DNA of 6,656 nt from an uncultured Rhodoferax sp. (GCA_936943465.1 CAKZJN010000442.1:1-6656); one strand, 5' to 3'; positions 1 through 6,073 are shown, counted from the stretch's first letter. Notes: generated by a model from the sequence alone, not told the origin. Made by a program: numbers and translations.

Positions 1-320
1 CCACGCCCGACGCCGATGCCGACACGCGCCGCATGGCTGAGCAGCACCGCCTGGCGATGGAACGCGCGAATGGCACCTCCACACCGCTGGTGGTGGACAA
101 GGACGGCGTGCTGGTGACGCAAGCGGCAGCTTCCGCCCATGCCGCAACAAATGAGGCACCGGACTTTGTGAGCTTTGCCGTAAAGACCATGCGCGAATAC
201 GCCGAGGAACAGGCGCGATCCAAGCCACAAGCGGCTGCGGGCGAAAGTGGGGGCTCCCTTATTCCGCACAGCCTGGCCGATATTCAGAAACTCGCCGCCC
301 GTTTCAAGCTGTTTGCCTGA
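1..320 (+). CDS. C-terminal part of an unrecognised protein (truncated by window edge)
   Basis: The reading frame is open from base 3 to a TGA at 318-320, about 105 residues. An ATG at 33 lies in this frame but has no Shine-Dalgarno sequence before it, and the codons to its left stay open, so the true start is probably outside the window. The visible part is hydrophilic and Ala/Glu/Gln-rich. It has a short TPLVVDKDGVLVT stretch that could be a beta hairpin, a helical segment (FAVKTMREYAEEQARSK), a low-complexity linker rich in Ala/Gly/Ser, and a final basic helix ending KLAARFKLFA. There is no signal peptide or membrane segment in this part. I do not recognise the family and assign no function. 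It converges on the SDR gene with 21 bp between the two stop codons, so it is not part of that operon. Confidence 0.6.
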   Translation, partial: TPDADADTRRMAEQHRLAMERANGTSTPLVVDKDGVLVTQAAASAHAATNEAPDFVSFAVKTMREYAEEQARSKPQAAAGESGGSLIPHSLADIQKLAARFKLFA

Positions 321-344
321 GCCGGTCCGCAGCCACGCGGCTTA
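318..344 (+). terminator. Possible hairpin spanning the two convergent stop codons
   Basis: TGAGCCG at 318-324 can pair with CGGCTTA at 338-344 (seven pairs, one of them G-U) around a 13-nt loop. The arms include the TGA stop of the left gene and the TAA stop of the SDR gene on the other strand. No T-tract follows on either side, so it is not a classical intrinsic terminator. It may only slow or end convergent transcription, or be chance in GC-rich DNA. Confidence 0.2.
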
Positions 345-1172
345 GAGCGGCGCCACCGGATGTGGCGAGCCGTCATAGGCGCCCCACACCGACTGGTCAA
401 ACTCAATCACCGAGCCAGTCATCAACCCCGACTCCGCACTGCACAAGTAAGCCACGGCCCGCGCCACTTCGTTCGGGTCCACCAATCGGCCATTCGGCTG
501 GCCGGCCGCAGCCTTTTCCAGCCAGTCGGCATCGGCGTGGTGAAACTCGCGCTGAATGCGGTCTTCGCCCTCGCTCGCCATCCAGCCGATGTTGAGCCCG
601 TTCACCCGGATGCGGTTGCGTAAGAGCGCATACGCCGTGTTGCGAGTCAGCGTGGCCAGCGCGCCCTTGCTGGTGCAGTAGGCCGCCAGAAACGGCTGCC
701 CGGCCATGGCCGACATGGAACCGATGTTGACGATGCTGCCCGCAATGCCCTCGCGCCGCATGATCAGGATGCTGTCCTGCATCAAATAGAACGGCGCACG
801 CACGTTGATGGCCATCATGCGGTCAAACAGGGCAGGGTCGGTGTCCAGAATGCTGCCGCGATCGGTGATGGCGGCGGCGTTGACCAGCACATCCACGCGG
901 CCAAACGTGGCGTCCGCCATGTGCACCACGCGGCGGCAGTCGTCCACCTTTTCCAGGTCGGCCTGCACATAAATGGCTTGCGTGCCCAGGGCATTCAGGC
1001 GCGCCGCCTGCGCCGCACCTTTGGCCGCGTTGCGGCCGCAAATCACCATGCCTTGGGCACCGCGCTCGGCCAGTGTGGCGGCAATCGCTGCGCCCAGGCC
1101 TTGGGTTCCGCCGGTGACGATGGCAACTTTGCCCTGCAAGGAGGCAAGGGCATGCGGGTTGGTGTGGGTCAT
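342..1172 (-). CDS. SDR-family NAD(P)-dependent oxidoreductase
   Basis: This is a classical short-chain dehydrogenase/reductase of 276 residues; the usual length is about 250-280. The Rossmann glycine motif TGGTQGLG lies at residues 20-27, the NNAG-equivalent is NAAA at 98-101, and the catalytic residues are Asn123, Ser152, Tyr165 and Lys169 (YCTSK). Arg47 just after strand beta-2 could favour NADP(H), but this is inference. After RVN (189-191) the usual Pro-Gly turn is replaced by NIGWM, which alters the substrate-side loop. The ATG at 1172 has a weak GGAA at 1178-1181. The gene lies 39 bp downstream of the oxygenase on the same strand, with no visible terminator between them, so the two are probably co-transcribed. 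It is expected to be cytosolic and to oxidise or reduce a hydroxyl/carbonyl group on the pathway's substrate. The family call is firm; the substrate is unknown. Confidence 0.93.
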   Translation of the reverse strand: MTHTNPHALASLQGKVAIVTGGTQGLGAAIAATLAERGAQGMVICGRNAAKGAAQAARLNALGTQAIYVQADLEKVDDCRRVVHMADATFGRVDVLVNAAAITDRGSILDTDPALFDRMMAINVRAPFYLMQDSILIMRREGIAGSIVNIGSMSAMAGQPFLAAYCTSKGALATLTRNTAYALLRNRIRVNGLNIGWMASEGEDRIQREFHHADADWLEKAAAGQPNGRLVDPNEVARAVAYLCSAESGLMTGSVIEFDQSVWGAYDGSPHPVAPL

Positions 1173-1211
1173 GGTGTTTCCGGTGGTGTTTTGTTGTCTT
1201 GCATGGACGCG

Positions 1212-2402
1212 TCAGCTCAGGCGTGTTGCGGCTTGGGCCTGCAGTGTGGCGCTAAAAACCTCGGTCGGCTCCGACTGCGCCAGCGCGGTGCGCACCAGGT
1301 CCTGCTGGCTCTTGGGCGCCAGCCCGCCCAGGGGTGGGTCGCGGTCCAGATTGGTGGGAAAGGCATAGCCCTCGGCTGAGGCGGCAACGGCTGCTGCCAG
1401 ATCGGCCTCGCTCATCCGACCGCTGGATTTCGCTTCCAGCAGGCTCGGGTAGAGCACCTGCGCCATGCGCACGCGGTCCACGGTTTCCATGCAGCGGCCA
1501 AAGGCGCTCGACACCTGCAGCAAATTGGCCATGCGGCGAATGGCTTGCGAGCGGTTGTGGCCGGCCGCATGCATCAGTGCCGGGTTGAAGAAAATGCCAT
1601 CGCCTTTTTGTAGCGGCAGTTGCACGTGGCGCACGTCAAAGTAACTTTGAAACTCCGGCACCCCGGCCACCAGATAGCCCGGCAGGTACTTTTGCGAATG
1701 CGGCAGGTACAGGGTGGGGCCGCTTTCCAGCGGCATGTCCACATGCGCCACCGCGCCCTGCAGCGTGAGCAGGGGCGACAGTTGGTGCACCTGCGCGGGG
1801 AAGCGTTCGGCGCCCACCGCGTCAAAAAACCCCAGGTGGAAATCACGGTGCGCCACCTGCGCTGCGCCGCCCGGGTTGACGCAGTTGATTTGCGAGGTGA
1901 TTTGGTAGGCCGGGCCCAGCCAGGCCTCGCACACCGTGGCCAGCAGCGCGTTGCCGTAATAGGCGGCAAACACATCGGGCGCGCGCAGGCAGAGTTTTTC
2001 CAGAGCGTTCCATACCCGGTCATTGGCGCCGGGCTTGGCAAAGTGGTCGCCCGCATGGCCGGCCTTGCGCCCGTCTTCAATCAGCGCCTGAAACTCCCGC
2101 GTTGCGGCATCCACCACCGCCATATCGGTGTACAGCCCCTTCACCACCAACACGCCTGCGCCGTTGCCCCACACCTGCGCCCACTCGGCCATTAGTGCGT
2201 TGCGCCACAGCACCGGGTCGGCAGCGGCCGCCTGGGCCTTGCGCAGGGCGGCACCGTCATAAATTGGTACGTTCTGCAGTATGGCGCTGGCCTGCGGGCA
2301 GTCCTGCGGCACGGTCACGGTTTGCACCAGTCGGTCGAGATCCGCCACCTGGCATTGGCTGAACTGCAGGTGTCCGGTGGAAAGCAAGGGGGCGGTGGGC
2401 AT
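1212..2402 (-). CDS. Phytanoyl-CoA dioxygenase (PhyH)-family Fe(II)/2-oxoglutarate oxygenase
   Basis: The 396-residue protein carries the non-haem iron signature of PhyH-type oxygenases on a double-stranded beta-helix. The proximal HxD is His185-Arg-Asp187 (in VAHRDFHLGF). A GDGIFFNP strand lies at 267-274, the distal iron ligand is probably His278 in MHAAGHNRS, and Arg289 is the likely 2-oxoglutarate-binding arginine. Family members hydroxylate a C-H bond using O2 and 2-oxoglutarate, releasing succinate and CO2. The family name does not imply a phytanoyl-CoA substrate; bacterial members act on many small molecules. The protein is longer than many members (about 300 residues), with roughly 100 residues beyond the distal histidine. 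The start at 2402 has a weak GAGA (2410-2413) upstream. It is the first gene of a leftward operon with the SDR and is divergent from a LacI-type gene. It is probably a cytosolic catabolic enzyme of unknown substrate. Confidence 0.88.
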   Translation of the reverse strand: MPTAPLLSTGHLQFSQCQVADLDRLVQTVTVPQDCPQASAILQNVPIYDGAALRKAQAAAADPVLWRNALMAEWAQVWGNGAGVLVVKGLYTDMAVVDAATREFQALIEDGRKAGHAGDHFAKPGANDRVWNALEKLCLRAPDVFAAYYGNALLATVCEAWLGPAYQITSQINCVNPGGAAQVAHRDFHLGFFDAVGAERFPAQVHQLSPLLTLQGAVAHVDMPLESGPTLYLPHSQKYLPGYLVAGVPEFQSYFDVRHVQLPLQKGDGIFFNPALMHAAGHNRSQAIRRMANLLQVSSAFGRCMETVDRVRMAQVLYPSLLEAKSSGRMSEADLAAAVAASAEGYAFPTNLDRDPPLGGLAPKSQQDLVRTALAQSEPTEVFSATLQAQAATRLS

Positions 2403-2413
2403 CGGTTTGTCTC

Positions 2414-2439
2414 ATTGATAGGGGTCAATTTGATAGCGG
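2414..2439. promoter_or_regulatory. Candidate operator: TTGATAG repeats with inverted TCAAT
   Basis: TTGATAGGGG (2415-2424) recurs as TTGATAGCGG (2430-2439), nine of ten bases identical, 15 bp start to start. Between them, ATTGA (2414-2418) and TCAAT (2425-2429) form an inverted repeat with a 6-bp spacer, and TCAATTTGA (2425-2433) is an odd palindrome with 4-bp arms. The cluster sits 12-37 bp before the oxygenase start codon, where a bound repressor would block transcription. Assignment to the neighbouring LacI-type protein is inference. Confidence 0.3.
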
Positions 2440-2474
2440 AGTGTAGGAACGAAGGCTGTGTCGTGGTGCTGGAA

Positions 2475-2496
2475 AACACCTCAAAAACACCTCAAA
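2475..2496. repeat. Exact tandem repeat of an 11-bp unit
   Basis: AACACCTCAAA occurs twice head to tail at 2475-2485 and 2486-2496, with the two flanking bases (AA) also shared. The period is close to one helical turn, so two proteins binding the units would lie on the same DNA face. It lies in the middle of the divergent regulatory gap. It could be an operator or activator site, or a chance slippage duplication. Confidence 0.6.
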
Positions 2497-2546
2497 TGGC
2501 AACCCTTGCGGCACAATCCGGAGCAGCCGCTTACACCCTAAACCCC

Positions 2547-3572
2547 ATGGCCCACCCCCATTTGCTCAAAGCCGTTGCCCTGCAGGCCGGCGTGAGCCTG
2601 GCCACGGTGGACCGGGTGGTACACCAACGGCCCGGCGTGCGGGCGCATACAGTGCGGCGGGTGCAGCAAGCCGTGGCCGAGCTGGAGCGGCAAAGTGCGC
2701 AGGTCGGGTTGCAGGGCCGCAAGTTCATGCTGGACGTGGTGGTGCAGGCGCCCAGCCGTTTTGCCAGCGTGGTGCGCGACGCGCTGGAACGCGAGTTGCC
2801 GCTGCTGCACCCGGCCATCTTTCGCGCCCGCTACCACCTGAGCGAGGCACTGCCCGTGGCTGAATTGGTGGCCACGCTGGACAAGATTGCCGCGCGCGGC
2901 AGCCACGGGGTGTTGCTCAAGGCCCCGAACGACACGCGCGTGGTCGCAGCCGTGGCCCGCCTGGCTGCCAAGGGAATTCCGGTGGTGACGTTGGTGACCG
3001 ACCTGCCGGGCTCAGAACGTCTGGCCTACGCCGGCATGGACAACCAGGCCGCCGGCCGAACCGCCGCTTACCTGCTGGGCCAATGGCTGGGCAGCGACAG
3101 CCGCGCCGGGGTGCTGGTATCGCTCAGCAGCATCCGCTTTCGCGGCGAAGAAGAACGCGAGGCCGCCTTTACCGAGGCGCTGCAGCAACAGTACCCGAAC
3201 CTGCACAAAGTGGACGCTAGCGAAGGCCTGGGCCTGCACGCCGCCACTGCCGCCGTGGTGGGAAAGTGCCTGGAGTTGCACCCGGAGGTTTCGGCGGTGT
3301 ATTCGATTGGTGGAGCCAACGCCGCCATTCTGCAAGCCTTCTCGGATGCCGATCGCATCTGCAAGGTCTTCATAGGCCACGACCTCGATGCCGACAACCT
3401 GCCACTGCTGCGCACCGGCCAACTCAGCGCCGTGCTGCACCACGACCTGCAACACGATGTGCGCATGGCCTGCCTGCAAATCATGCGGGCCCATGGTGTC
3501 GGGCCACAACAGGCGCTGCACACCTTATCGGCGGTGCAGGTGGTGACGCCGGTGAACCTGCCGGCGGGCTAG
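2547..3572 (+). CDS. LacI-family transcriptional regulator with periplasmic-binding-protein-like effector domain
   Basis: The 341-residue protein begins with a LacI-type helix-turn-helix at about residues 6-45. AVALQAGVSLATVDRVV is the turn and recognition helix, with Asp22 where many members have Ser (TVDR instead of TVSR). The canonical hinge YxPNxxARxL is absent; instead residues 45-60 read AELERQSAQVGLQGRK. From about 62 to 335 follows the two-lobed sugar-binding-protein-like domain, which includes KGIPVVTLVTDLP (142-154), YAGMDNQAAGRTAAYLLG (161-178) and a second-lobe strand VFIGHDLD (274-281). Such proteins usually repress a nearby operon until a sugar, polyol or related ligand binds. 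I chose ATG 2547 because the HTH then begins at the normal distance. The frame is open further upstream, but an upstream start would add unrelated sequence. No good Shine-Dalgarno precedes 2547 (GGAG is 24 bp away), so it may be weakly translated or leaderless. Its probable target is the divergent oxygenase/SDR pair. Confidence 0.9.
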   Translation: MAHPHLLKAVALQAGVSLATVDRVVHQRPGVRAHTVRRVQQAVAELERQSAQVGLQGRKFMLDVVVQAPSRFASVVRDALERELPLLHPAIFRARYHLSEALPVAELVATLDKIAARGSHGVLLKAPNDTRVVAAVARLAAKGIPVVTLVTDLPGSERLAYAGMDNQAAGRTAAYLLGQWLGSDSRAGVLVSLSSIRFRGEEEREAAFTEALQQQYPNLHKVDASEGLGLHAATAAVVGKCLELHPEVSAVYSIGGANAAILQAFSDADRICKVFIGHDLDADNLPLLRTGQLSAVLHHDLQHDVRMACLQIMRAHGVGPQQALHTLSAVQVVTPVNLPAG

Positions 3573-3689
3573 ATTTTTCCGCAGCGAATGCTCCAGAAAA
3601 CAGCGCAAGATAACTCTGTTATTTGCAGAACAGAGCAACATTTTTATTTGAAAATGTAATACACCACACCAATAAACGGGAGCGGGGCT
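3573..3689 (+). promoter_or_regulatory. AT-rich leader and promoter region of the chemotaxis receptor gene
   Basis: This 117-bp gap is clearly AT-richer than its surroundings. TGTAAT at 3655-3660 matches five of six bases of a sigma-70 -10 box and would leave a leader of about 20-25 nt, but no convincing -35 lies 16-18 bp upstream. I looked for a FliA (sigma-28) promoter of TAAA/GCCGATAA type and found only GATAA at 3609-3613 without a matching -35. GGGAG at 3678-3682 is the ribosome binding site, 7 bp before the GTG start. Confidence 0.4.
3614..3645 (+). terminator. Possible intrinsic terminator of the LacI-type gene
   Basis: CTCTGTT (3614-3620) pairs perfectly with AACAGAG (3629-3635) around the 8-nt loop ATTTGCAG. 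CAACA and then five T bases (3641-3645) follow. The stem is only seven pairs with three G-C, and the T-run begins five bases after it, so termination would be weak. The same bases overlap other inverted repeats and could be an operator for the chemotaxis gene instead. Confidence 0.35.
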
Positions 3690-5471
3690 GTGAACATGAA
3701 TCAATTGAAAATTTCGGTCAAACTATCGCTGGGCTTTGGCATCCTGGTCGTGCTGATGGCGCTGATCGGAGGCTTTACCTGGGCCAAACTTGGGGGCATT
3801 CAGACGGCGTTTGAGGCGGTCACCGAAAACCGACTGCCCAAGGTGGTTTCGGTGTATGAGGTGCGGGAGAACATCAACATCGCCGCCCGCGCCATGCGCA
3901 ATATGCTGCTGGTGAGTGACCCGGCCGAGGCCGCCAAGGAAAAAGAACGGGTGGACGCCACCCACCGCGCCATTGGCGAGCGCCTCGACAAATTGCAGGC
4001 CACGGTGGTTTCCGGTGCCGGCAAGCAAACCCTCGACAAAATGCTGCAAGCCCGCAAGGCCTATGACGCTCTGCAAGTCAAGTTCATCGAACTCGCCACC
4101 AGTGACAAAAAGGACGAGGCAACCAAGCTGCTGCTGACCGATTTGCGAAAGGCACAGCAGGACTACTTTGCCTCGACGGAAGACATGCTGAAATTCCTGC
4201 GCGCGCGCATGGAGGATTCCAGCGAGGAGGCCCACACCAGCATTCAGAACACCGTAACAGCCAATGCGGTGGCGGTTTTGGTGTCGGTGGCCCTGGCCAT
4301 TGCCCTGGCCCTCTGGATTATTCGTTCGATCACGCAACCCTTGAACCGCGCCATTGGCGTGGCACGCGATGTGGCGGCCGGCAACCTGAGTTCGCGCATT
4401 GAAGCCGAGGGCAACAACGAAACGGGACAGTTGTTGCACGCGCTGAGCGACATGCAAAGCAGCCTGGGCCGGGTGGTGTCTAACGTGCGCGCCAGTTCGG
4501 AAAACGTGGCGACCGCGTCGGCCGAAATCGCGCAAGGCAACAACGACCTGTCCGCGCGCACCGAGCAGCAAGCCAGCGCGCTGGAGGAAACCGCAGCCTC
4601 CATGGAAGAGCTCAGTTCCCAGGTGAAAAACAACGCCGACAACGCCCGCCAGGCCAATCAACTGGCCAACAGCGCCTCGACGGTTGCGGTTCGGGGCGGC
4701 GAAGTGGTGGGGCGGGTGGTCGACACGATGAAAGACATCAACGACTCTTCTCGCAAGATTGCCGACATCATCAGCGTCATCGATGGCATTGCGTTCCAGA
4801 CCAATATTCTGGCGCTCAACGCCGCCGTGGAAGCGGCCCGTGCGGGTGACCAGGGCCGGGGCTTTGCGGTGGTGGCCAGCGAGGTGCGGTCACTGGCAGG
4901 CCGCAGTGCCGAGGCCGCCAAGGAAATCAAGAACCTGATCAATGCCAGCGTCGAGCGGGTGGAGCAGGGCACCGTGCTGGTCGATCAGGCCGGCACCACC
5001 ATGACGGAAGTGGTGAGCTCGATTCGCCGGGTTAGCGACCTGGTCGGAGAAATCACCTCGGCCAGCAACGAGCAGTCTGCCGGGGTGGCCCAGATTGGTG
5101 AAGCGGTTACACAGTTGGACCAGACCACCCAGCAAAACGCGGCGCTGGTGGAACAAATGGCCGCAGCAGCCAGCAGCCTGAAGTCGCAGGCTGGCGAAAT
5201 GGTTCAGGTCGTTTCGGTCTTCAACCTCGGCGGTAACGAAGGCATGGCCCGAACCGCGCTGCCGGCACCGGCGTCGGCGCCCAGAAGCGCGCCGTTCCAG
5301 AGTGCCCCGCGTAAAGCCATTGCCTCAGCGCCGGCCCGCCCTAAGCCGGTGGCCCTGAAGCCTCCGGCTGCCAAGCCGGTCGCCGCTAAACCGGTGTCGC
5401 TGCCCAAGCCCGCGCCGAGTGCCCCTGCGGCAAAGTCGGGTGGCGGTGATGACGACTGGGAAACCTTTTAG
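3690..5471 (+). CDS. Methyl-accepting chemotaxis protein (4HB-HAMP-MCP signal) with C-terminal WETF tether
   Basis: A complete 593-residue inner-membrane chemoreceptor. Transmembrane segment 1 is at about 12-30, a helical periplasmic ligand domain of four-helix-bundle type at 31-190, transmembrane segment 2 at 191-211, and HAMP at about 212-265. The cytoplasmic coiled-coil signalling hairpin has its tip at 364-403 (IDGIAFQTNILALNAAVEAA, then RAGDQGRGFAVVASEVRSLA), which contacts CheA/CheW. Methylation-type sites fit ASALEETAAS (295-304, Glu299/Glu300) and AALVEQMAAA (484-493, Glu488/Gln489). A Pro/Ala/Lys-rich flexible linker (about 520-583) ends in DDDWETF, an xWxxF pentapeptide of the kind that tethers CheR/CheB. 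GTG 3690 is preferred because GGGAG sits 7 bp before it and MNMNQLKI resembles family N-termini; ATG 3696 is possible. The ligand is unknown. It is apparently monocistronic, and its stop overlaps that of the convergent next gene. Confidence 0.96.
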   Translation: MNMNQLKISVKLSLGFGILVVLMALIGGFTWAKLGGIQTAFEAVTENRLPKVVSVYEVRENINIAARAMRNMLLVSDPAEAAKEKERVDATHRAIGERLDKLQATVVSGAGKQTLDKMLQARKAYDALQVKFIELATSDKKDEATKLLLTDLRKAQQDYFASTEDMLKFLRARMEDSSEEAHTSIQNTVTANAVAVLVSVALAIALALWIIRSITQPLNRAIGVARDVAAGNLSSRIEAEGNNETGQLLHALSDMQSSLGRVVSNVRASSENVATASAEIAQGNNDLSARTEQQASALEETAASMEELSSQVKNNADNARQANQLANSASTVAVRGGEVVGRVVDTMKDINDSSRKIADIISVIDGIAFQTNILALNAAVEAARAGDQGRGFAVVASEVRSLAGRSAEAAKEIKNLINASVERVEQGTVLVDQAGTTMTEVVSSIRRVSDLVGEITSASNEQSAGVAQIGEAVTQLDQTTQQNAALVEQMAAAASSLKSQAGEMVQVVSVFNLGGNEGMARTALPAPASAPRSAPFQSAPRKAIASAPARPKPVALKPPAAKPVAAKPVSLPKPAPSAPAAKSGGGDDDWETF

Positions 5472-6037
5472 GCTTTGGCCATGCGCTCGCTCTTCCAATA
5501 GACATCGTCACCCACCGAGCCATCGGTGCGGTGCCGGTTGAGCGCACGCGACAGCACAAACATCAGGTCCGACAAGCGGTTCAGGTACTGACGCGGCGCG
5601 TCTTTGAGTGCCTCTTCATTGCCCAGCGCCACCAGCGCGCGCTCAGCCCGGCGCGCCACGGTGCGACAGACATGGGCCAGTGAGGCAGCGCGGCTGCCTG
5701 CGGGGAGGATGAATTCCTGCAGTTTGGGCAGATTGGCGTTGTAGGTTTCTAGCGCCTCGTCCAGCGCCAGCACCGCTTCGGGCTTCAGCAACTCAAAGCC
5801 GGGAATCGACAACTCACCGCCCAGGTTGAAAAGCTGGTGCTGAATTTCTACCAGCAGGGTGCGGATGCCTTCGGGCATGTCCTCGCAGAGCAGCACACCG
5901 ATGTGCGAATTGAGCTCATCCACATCGCCCATGGCGTGCACACGCAGGCTGTTTTTTGACACGCGGGTGTTGTCACCCAGGCCGGTGGTGCCGGCGTCTC
6001 CGGTGCGGGTGGCGATTTGTGTGAGGCGATTTCCCAT
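5468..6037 (-). CDS. pduO: PduO-type corrinoid (cob(I)alamin) adenosyltransferase
   Basis: This 189-residue cytosolic enzyme transfers the 5'-deoxyadenosyl group of ATP to cob(I)alamin or cobinamide-type corrinoids, making coenzyme B12 (EC 2.5.1.17). Its length is typical of single-domain PduO-type (MMAB-like) enzymes, which form trimers. The N-terminal ATP loop is TRTGDAGTTGLGD (10-22), followed by GDVDELNSHIG (37-47), CRTVARRAER (124-133) and YLNRLSDLMFVLSRALN (151-167). Arg125, Arg129, Arg130 and Glu132 match by spacing the human MMAB residues Arg186, Arg190, Arg191 and Glu193 (alignment from memory). The start at 6037 is fixed by AAGGA nine bases upstream and by the normal MGNRLTQIATRTGD beginning; the longer frame up to 6358 runs through the neighbouring gene. 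It may serve B12 salvage or a B12-dependent mutase elsewhere. It is divergent from the FAD oxidase and convergent with the MCP. Confidence 0.96.
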   Translation of the reverse strand: MGNRLTQIATRTGDAGTTGLGDNTRVSKNSLRVHAMGDVDELNSHIGVLLCEDMPEGIRTLLVEIQHQLFNLGGELSIPGFELLKPEAVLALDEALETYNANLPKLQEFILPAGSRAASLAHVCRTVARRAERALVALGNEEALKDAPRQYLNRLSDLMFVLSRALNRHRTDGSVGDDVYWKSERMAKA

Positions 6038-6046
6038 GGCTGCGTG

Positions 6047-6051
6047 TCCTT
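6047..6051 (-). promoter_or_regulatory. Ribosome binding site of the adenosyltransferase
   Basis: The minus strand reads AAGGA here, nine bases before the ATG at 6037. It decides that start over the in-frame codons further upstream, which overlap the divergent oxidase gene. Confidence 0.7.
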
Positions 6052-6073
6052 GATTGAAAATGGGATTATTGAC

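Larger units (their letters stand above)
2403..2546. promoter_or_regulatory. Divergent regulatory region between oxygenase and LacI-type gene
   Basis: This 144-bp gap separates the starts of two divergent genes and must hold both promoters, plus the operator if the regulator is local. Visible elements are an exact 11-bp tandem repeat (2475-2496), a TTGATAG/TCAAT cluster (2414-2439), and a minus-strand TACACT at 2440-2445 that could be a -10 box for the oxygenase but lacks a good -35. Toward the regulator, TTGCGG at 2506-2511 and TTACAC at 2531-2536 form only a poor promoter pair (19-bp spacing). No promoter call here is strong. Confidence 0.6.

Noticed and set aside
921..1379. 152-codon plus-strand open frame crossing the SDR/oxygenase junction
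   Set aside because: It spans two real genes on the opposite strand and their spacer, with no domain and no ribosome binding site.
1620..2195. 191-codon open frame on the plus strand inside the oxygenase gene
   Set aside because: It is fully antisense to the PhyH-family gene, which has an intact HxD...H motif. The composition is that of a shadow frame.
2322..2546. N-terminal extension of the LacI-type protein to 2322 or 2496
   Set aside because: It would put up to 75 unrelated residues before a helix-turn-helix that normally sits at the N-terminus, and the 2322 start overlaps the oxygenase coding region.
3587..3613. FliA (sigma-28) promoter for the chemoreceptor gene
   Set aside because: Only GATAA at 3609-3613 fits the -10 element; there is no TAAA-type -35 at the right distance.
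3648..3676. Sigma-70 promoter TTGAAA - 17 bp - AATAAA
   Set aside because: The spacing and boxes look fair, but transcription would start near 3683, after the GGGAG ribosome binding site, so it cannot serve the GTG start at 3690 well.
3723..4661. 312-codon open frame antisense to the chemoreceptor gene
   Set aside because: It lies entirely within the well-supported MCP, has no recognisable domain and is His/Gly/Gln-rich in the way expected from reading GC-rich codons on the opposite strand.
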